Shown here: one piece after another, positions 24,605-28,346 of the stretch
Layout: every line of letters starts with the position of its first letter
Numbering within the stretch: position 1 is the first letter of the stretch
NCBI GenBank assembly: GCA_964225175.1
Contig: CAXQNK010000002.1
Span: forward strand, 1 to 28,346
Length of the DNA stretch: 28,346 nucleotides
Reading direction: 5' to 3'
Origin: WTJD01 sp964225175
GTDB lineage: Bacteria; Pseudomonadota; Gammaproteobacteria; Xanthomonadales; SZUA-36
Translations under genes and position numbers: made by a program
Notes under the pieces: generated by a model
The model's database searches: none
What the model was told of the DNA's origin: nothing
The model's input: the letters and a program-made list of their open reading frames with translations, nothing else

Positions 24605-24946
24605 CTAATCACGGGAGTCTGGCTTGGGGGGACGTTTGACCGAAGCCATCACGGACTCCTCGGTCTTCTCGAGTAAACCATCGAGCGAGTCAAGCCCGTT
24701 CCGGGACGAATCATGACTGTGGTGACCGAACAGGTTGATCCATGCCTCGGTTTTGCGGCCGATTTCGATCACGCTCCGGAAAGGTCCGTCAGGCCGGTCG
24801 CCGCCAAATAGCAGTCCCAGGAGTGTTGCAGCGAGCGATACCGGGACAAGGACCACATCGCGAAAACCATCGACCATCAGCTTCAGCTGGAAAACCACGG
24901 ATTCACGCACCAATTTCACGCGTGAATTCCGATCTGACTCGTTCAT
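24605..24946 (-). CDS. Conserved-looking protein of unknown function
   Basis: 113-aa protein. A hydrophobic stretch (about 29-48, DVVLVPVSLAATLLGLLFGG) lies between a charged N-terminal helix and FRSVIEIGRKTEAWINLFGHH. The latter looks conserved in proteins I half-remember from Pseudomonas-like genomes, but I cannot name a family. The C-terminal part is polar, with KRPPKPDSRD at the end. I chose ATG 24946 because GAGG lies seven bases upstream; a longer frame begins at 24973. It is divergent from gloA (50 bases apart). Confidence 0.65.
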   Translation of the reverse strand: MNESDRNSRVKLVRESVVFQLKLMVDGFRDVVLVPVSLAATLLGLLFGGDRPDGPFRSVIEIGRKTEAWINLFGHHSHDSSRNGLDSLDGLLEKTEESVMASVKRPPKPDSRD

Positions 24947-24996
24947 TCCTTGCCCTCGCGTTACACTGCGCACAGCATAGGGTTTGGAGTCAAAAA

Positions 24997-25416
24997 ATGA
25001 AATACCTGCACACCATGGTGCGCGTTACGGATCTCGACGAGTCGCTGGATTTTTATTGTAACCATTTGGGCTTACGTGAAATTCGACGGCGGGATAGTAC
25101 GGGTGGCCGGTTCACGCTGGTATTTCTTGCCGCGCCCGGTGACGAAAATGCGCAGGTGGAGCTGACCCACAACTGGGACCATGAAACGCTGCAAGGCGGT
25201 CGGAATTTTGGCCACCTTGCTTACGAAGTAGACGATATCTACGCGTTGTGCCAGCGGTTGGGTGATGCCGGCATCACGATCAATCGACCACCACGTGATG
25301 GTCGAATGGCCTTTGTGCGATCCCCGGATGGAATATCAATTGAATTGCTTCAGCGTGGCGAAGCTCTGCCCCCACGCGAACCCTGGGCGTCCATGCCTAA
25401 CTCAGGCAGCTGGTAA
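24997..25416 (+). CDS. gloA: Lactoylglutathione lyase (glyoxalase I)
   Basis: Converts the methylglyoxal-glutathione hemithioacetal to S-lactoylglutathione, a detoxification step. The 139-aa protein has the four metal ligands His5, Glu55 (QVELTHNW), His73 (FGHLAYEV) and Glu116 (GISIELLQ), as in E. coli GloA. The short length without the extra loop suggests the nickel/cobalt-type enzyme. ATG 24997 has GGAG seven bases upstream. A longer in-frame extension to 24742 runs antisense through the neighbouring gene and is not real. GshB in this window supplies its co-substrate. Confidence 0.94.
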   Translation: MKYLHTMVRVTDLDESLDFYCNHLGLREIRRRDSTGGRFTLVFLAAPGDENAQVELTHNWDHETLQGGRNFGHLAYEVDDIYALCQRLGDAGITINRPPRDGRMAFVRSPDGISIELLQRGEALPPREPWASMPNSGSW

Positions 25417-25742
25417 TCGCCTGCGCAAAATTGTCAGGACGTCTCGAAGTTTCGAGGTATGGAACGAATCGGGCCCAACCAGCAGGTCGGGCGCAATAGG
25501 CTCGATACATCCGGATCGGCGAATTCTTTCCTGAAGATGATTTGCGGGCTACCCGGCACCACGATTCGTGCGAGGAACACGCGCCATCGATGTAGCATGC
25601 GCACAAACCATATGGGGACTCAATGCACAGGCAATGGATTCTCGGATGATTCAGCGTACAGGGGGTGCAATTAAGCGCCTGGTCAAGTAAACTTATCTTT
25701 TAATCTTTATGGAAAGATATATTAATCGGAAAAGGTGTCGTG
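25417..25742 (+). other. Intergenic region before metK
   Basis: 326 bases without a convincing gene. Near the start is a short palindrome CTCGAA-GT-TTCGAG (no T-run, so not a clear terminator). The middle (25460-25670) has small open frames on both strands but no ribosome sites or recognisable motifs. The last 50 bases are sharply AT-rich and carry the repeats described at 25695-25725. I see no SAM riboswitch. Confidence 0.6.
25695..25725 (+). promoter_or_regulatory. AT-rich operator-like repeats upstream of metK
   Basis: ATCTTT occurs at 25695-25700 and 25703-25708, and its inverse AAAGAT at 25713-25718. The second and third copies form a perfect inverted repeat with a four-base centre. Flanking TTAAT/ATTAA (25700-25704 and 25721-25725) extends the symmetry. 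It lies 18 bases before the metK ATG. The layout fits an operator for a repressor. SahR, an ArsR-family regulator of SAM-cycle genes in some Proteobacteria, is one candidate, but I cannot confirm its motif from memory. Confidence 0.4.
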
Positions 25743-26909
25743 ATGAGTCAATATTTATTCACATCAGAGTCAGTGGCCGCCGGTCATCCGGACAAAGTGG
25801 CGGACCAGATTTCTGACGCCGTGCTGGACGCAATTCTTGCCCAGGATAAAAGTGCGCACGTGGCGTGTGAGACTTTTGTCAAAACGGGCGTAGCCATCAT
25901 CGGTGGTGAAATTACGACGAACGCGTGGGTGGATCTGGAAGAATTGATCCGCCGGGTGATATGCGACATCGGCTATACCTCCTCGGATGTGGGCTTCGAT
26001 GGCAATACCTGTGGTGTGATTAACATCATCGGAAAGCAGTCGCCTGACATCAATCAAGGCGTGAGCCGGGAACGTGCGGAAGACCAGGGTGCAGGGGACC
26101 AGGGTTTGATGTTTGGTTACGCAACTGATGAGACCGACGTGCTGATGCCCGCGCCCATCTATTACGCGCACGAACTGGTCAAGCGCCAAAACGAGGTCCG
26201 GACCACTCACGCTGACGGACAGCGCCACTTGCGACCCGACGCGAAAAGCCAGGTCACCTTCAGGTATGAAGACGGTCGCCCGGTGGGTATCGATGCTGTG
26301 GTGCTCTCCTCGCAGCACAGCCCGGACTCAAACGCAGAGACCCTGCGCGAACTCATAATGGAAGAGATCATCAAGCCGGTGCTGCCCTCAAGCTGGCTGA
26401 ACGGAGACACCAAATATCACATCAACCCAACAGGACGATTCGAGATCGGCGGTCCGGTTGGCGACGCAGGTTTGACCGGCAGGAAAATCATCGTCGACAC
26501 CTACGGCGGAATGGCGCGCCACGGCGGCGGTGCCTTCTCTGGCAAGGATCCATCCAAGGTCGACCGGTCTGCCGCATATGCAGCCCGCTATGTCGCCAAA
26601 AACATCGTGGCCGCGGGGCTGGCCGCTCGCGCCGAAATCCAGGTCAGTTACGCCATCGGTGTGGCAGAGCCGACCTCGATCACAGTGGACACCTTCGGTA
26701 CGGAGCAGATTCCCGTAAGTAAGATTGAGCAAATCGTGAGGCAGGAATTTGACCTTCGTCCCTACAGCATCATCCAGATGCTTGACCTGATCCAACCCAT
26801 CTACCGGCCCTTGTCAGCATATGGTCACATGGGCCGTGAGGACCTCGGCGTGAATTGGGAGAAGACGGATCGGGTTGAAGCGCTGAGAGCGGCAGCTGGA
26901 CTGAACTGA
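25743..26909 (+). CDS. metK: S-adenosylmethionine synthetase MetK
   Basis: Makes S-adenosylmethionine from methionine and ATP. The 388-aa protein has GHPDK (14-18), the hallmark GAGDQGLMFGYA (116-127), and GGGAFSGKDPSKVDRSAAY in the C-terminal half, all expected for bacterial MetK. ATG 25743 has AAGG seven bases upstream; a GTG lies one codon before it. The AT-rich repeats at 25695-25725 are the likely control site. The SAH riboswitch begins only about a dozen bases after the stop, leaving little room for a terminator. Confidence 0.97.
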   Translation: MSQYLFTSESVAAGHPDKVADQISDAVLDAILAQDKSAHVACETFVKTGVAIIGGEITTNAWVDLEELIRRVICDIGYTSSDVGFDGNTCGVINIIGKQSPDINQGVSRERAEDQGAGDQGLMFGYATDETDVLMPAPIYYAHELVKRQNEVRTTHADGQRHLRPDAKSQVTFRYEDGRPVGIDAVVLSSQHSPDSNAETLRELIMEEIIKPVLPSSWLNGDTKYHINPTGRFEIGGPVGDAGLTGRKIIVDTYGGMARHGGGAFSGKDPSKVDRSAAYAARYVAKNIVAAGLAARAEIQVSYAIGVAEPTSITVDTFGTEQIPVSKIEQIVRQEFDLRPYSIIQMLDLIQPIYRPLSAYGHMGREDLGVNWEKTDRVEALRAAAGLN

Positions 26910-26921
26910 TTGTCAAACGAG

Positions 26922-27004
26922 CCTCCGTCGAGGAGCGTTGCGACCCGGTGGACCAGCAGCCGGGCCAGGCTCGACGGGAGGTTCCGGAAATAACCGCGCT
27001 CGAT
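26922..27004 (+). ncRNA. S-adenosylhomocysteine (SAH) riboswitch
   Basis: Cis-acting RNA upstream of ahcY that turns expression on when SAH accumulates. Recognised by its conserved core GAGGAGCGTTGCGAC (26930-26944) and GCCAGGCTCG (26964-26973). P1 pairs CCTCCGTCGAG (26922-26932) with CTCGACGGGAGG (26970-26981), with one bulge. P2 pairs CCCGG (26944-26948) with CCGGG (26960-26964). The pseudoknot pairs GAGCG (26933-26937) with CGCTC (26997-27001). All elements of the known class are present. The ahcY ribosome site AGGAG (27013-27017) is just downstream, as expected for translational control. Confidence 0.93.
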
Positions 27005-27027
27005 CTATTGTTAGGAGTGTAGAGAAA

Positions 27028-28346
27028 ATGAGTGCAGCTATAGAAGAACTGAAGACATCGGACTACTACGTAGCGGATATTACTGAGGCAGATTTCGGGC
27101 GTCGTGAAATTGCCATTGCAGAGACCGAGATGCCCGGCCTCATGGACATTCGTTCCGAGTATGAAGAAGCGCAGCCGCTCAAGGGCGCACGCATTGCCGG
27201 CAGTCTGCACATGACCATCCAGACGGCGGTCCTGATCGAGGCCCTTGAAGCCCTTGGAGCCGACGTTCGTTGGGCGTCATGCAACATCTATTCAACCCAG
27301 GATCACGCGGCGGCAGCGATCGCAGCAGAGGGTACGCCGGTATTTGCTTACAAGGGTGAAACCCTCGACGAATACTGGGAATTCACCCATCGCATTTTCG
27401 AATGGAAAGACGCGCAAGGACGGGAAACGTTCGCCAACATGATTCTTGATGACGGTGGCGATGCGACCTTGTTGCTGTACCTGGGATCACGCGCTGAACA
27501 GGACCCCAGCGTGCTGGATCACCCGGGTAGCGAAGAGGAAACCGCGTTGTTCAACGCCATCCGTAAGCGACTGAGTACCCGCCCGGGTTGGTATACCAAG
27601 GCGCTGGCCGCCATTCAGGGCGTTACCGAGGAAACCACGACGGGCGTTAAGCGTCTCTACCAAATGGCCAAGGAAGGTACTTTGCCGTTCCCGGCCATCA
27701 ACGTGAACGATTCGGTCACCAAATCAAAGTTTGACAACCTGTATGGTTGCCGGGAATCCCTTGTGGACGGTATCAAGCGCGCCACCGACGTCATGATCGC
27801 AGGCAAGATCGCGGTCGTAGCAGGCTACGGGGACGTGGGTAAAGGTTGTGCCCAATCGCTCAGGGGGCTCGGTGCCACGGTGTGGGTGACAGAAATTGAT
27901 CCCATCTGCGCGCTGCAAGCGGCCATGGAAGGGTATCGCGTCGTGACCATGGAGGAAGCGGCGGACGTCGCAGATATCTTCGTCACCGCCACGGGCAACT
28001 ACAACGTGATCACCCACGACCACATGGCTCGCATGAAGCACCAGGCGATTGTGTGCAATATCGGTCACTTCGATAATGAGATCGACGTGACGAGCGTCAA
28101 GCAGTACGAGTGGGAGAACATCAAGCCGCAGGTGGATCACGTGATCTTCCCCGATGGCAAGCGAATCATTTTGCTCGCTGAAGGTCGACTGGTGAACCTC
28201 GGTTGTGCGACCGGGCATCCCAGTTTCGTCATGTCGAATTCTTTCACCAACCAGGTCCTCGCTCAGATTGAGCTGTTCTGCCACGGTGACCGATACGAAA
28301 ATGACGTGTATGTTCTGCCCAAGCACCTCGATGAAAAAGTGGCTCG
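27028..28346 (+). CDS. ahcY: Adenosylhomocysteinase AhcY (partial, C-terminus beyond window)
   Basis: NAD-dependent hydrolase that splits SAH into adenosine and homocysteine, relieving product inhibition of methyltransferases. The 439 readable codons include GARIAGSLHMTIQTAVLIE, SCNIYSTQDHAAAAIA, NVNDSVTKSKFDNLYGC, the NAD-binding GYGDVGKGCAQSL, and GHFDNEID. The extra segment around WEFTHRIFEWKDAQG to GWYTKALAAIQGV is the insert of the long bacterial form, so about 25-30 residues are probably missing. ATG 27028 has AGGAG ten bases upstream, directly after the SAH riboswitch. Confidence 0.97.
   Translation, partial: MSAAIEELKTSDYYVADITEADFGRREIAIAETEMPGLMDIRSEYEEAQPLKGARIAGSLHMTIQTAVLIEALEALGADVRWASCNIYSTQDHAAAAIAAEGTPVFAYKGETLDEYWEFTHRIFEWKDAQGRETFANMILDDGGDATLLLYLGSRAEQDPSVLDHPGSEEETALFNAIRKRLSTRPGWYTKALAAIQGVTEETTTGVKRLYQMAKEGTLPFPAINVNDSVTKSKFDNLYGCRESLVDGIKRATDVMIAGKIAVVAGYGDVGKGCAQSLRGLGATVWVTEIDPICALQAAMEGYRVVTMEEAADVADIFVTATGNYNVITHDHMARMKHQAIVCNIGHFDNEIDVTSVKQYEWENIKPQVDHVIFPDGKRIILLAEGRLVNLGCATGHPSFVMSNSFTNQVLAQIELFCHGDRYENDVYVLPKHLDEKVA

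Noticed and set aside
25459..25674. 71-codon plus-strand frame between gloA and metK
   Set aside because: No ribosome site, no recognisable motif, and unconvincing composition (scattered Cys, Arg and Asn).

Overview
The window is a dense, ordinary-looking chromosome segment of a Gram-negative bacterium, most likely a gammaproteobacterium. The order pilG | gshB-tonB-yqgE-ruvX-pyrB, with the chp type IV pilus chemosensory genes on the other side of pilG, matches Pseudomonas and Xanthomonas-type genomes as I remember them. GspN, NudC/NudE, BioA next to RsmE, and an S-adenosylhomocysteine (SAH) riboswitch before ahcY fit the same group. I see no mobile elements, CRISPR arrays, tRNA or rRNA genes, and I cannot name a genus.

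Layout. (1) 1-3044, minus strand: erpA, nudC, ampE and a BtuF-like cobalamin-binding protein cut by the window edge. (2) 3045-3294: an intergenic region with a near-consensus promoter, about 90 nt of CA-rich transcript and an intrinsic terminator, all on the minus strand. This is a candidate small RNA or attenuated leader. (3) 3295-6174, minus strand: gspN, an inositol-monophosphatase/HisN-like phosphatase, nudE and cysQ, joined by one- to four-base stop/start overlaps. (4) 6381-8458, plus strand: bioA and rsmE, overlapping by one base. (5) 8486-16537, minus strand: pilG, pilI, pilJ, chpA, chpC. This is a reduced chp system with no pilH, pilK or chpB in the cluster and a PilJ with almost no periplasmic sensor region. 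An 18-codon reading frame sits between pilJ and chpA and overlaps a possible chpA start. (6) 16779-21404, plus strand: gshB, tonB-like, yqgE, ruvX, pyrB, trmB, mostly overlapping. (7) 21534-25416: an SLC13/TrkA-C permease, a small Rieske protein, a two-helix membrane protein, a CBS-pair protein, a conserved-looking unknown and gloA. (8) 25743 to the end, plus strand: metK, an SAH riboswitch, and ahcY cut by the window edge.

How the parts fit. MetK makes S-adenosylmethionine (SAM), AhcY clears the SAH left after methyl transfer, and the riboswitch tells ahcY how much SAH has built up. RsmE and TrmB here are SAM users, and BioA probably is too. CysQ, NudE and NudC remove 3'-phosphoadenosine 5'-phosphate and NAD(H)/ADP-ribose-type compounds. 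The pil/chp genes control twitching motility. The TonB-like gene beside them resembles in position the Pseudomonas tonB3 gene, which has been linked to pilus function.

Most of the window is recognisable housekeeping. The parts worth a second look are the unassigned RNA element upstream of erpA, the stripped-down chemosensory cluster, the small reading frame before chpA, and the two separate control elements at metK and ahcY.
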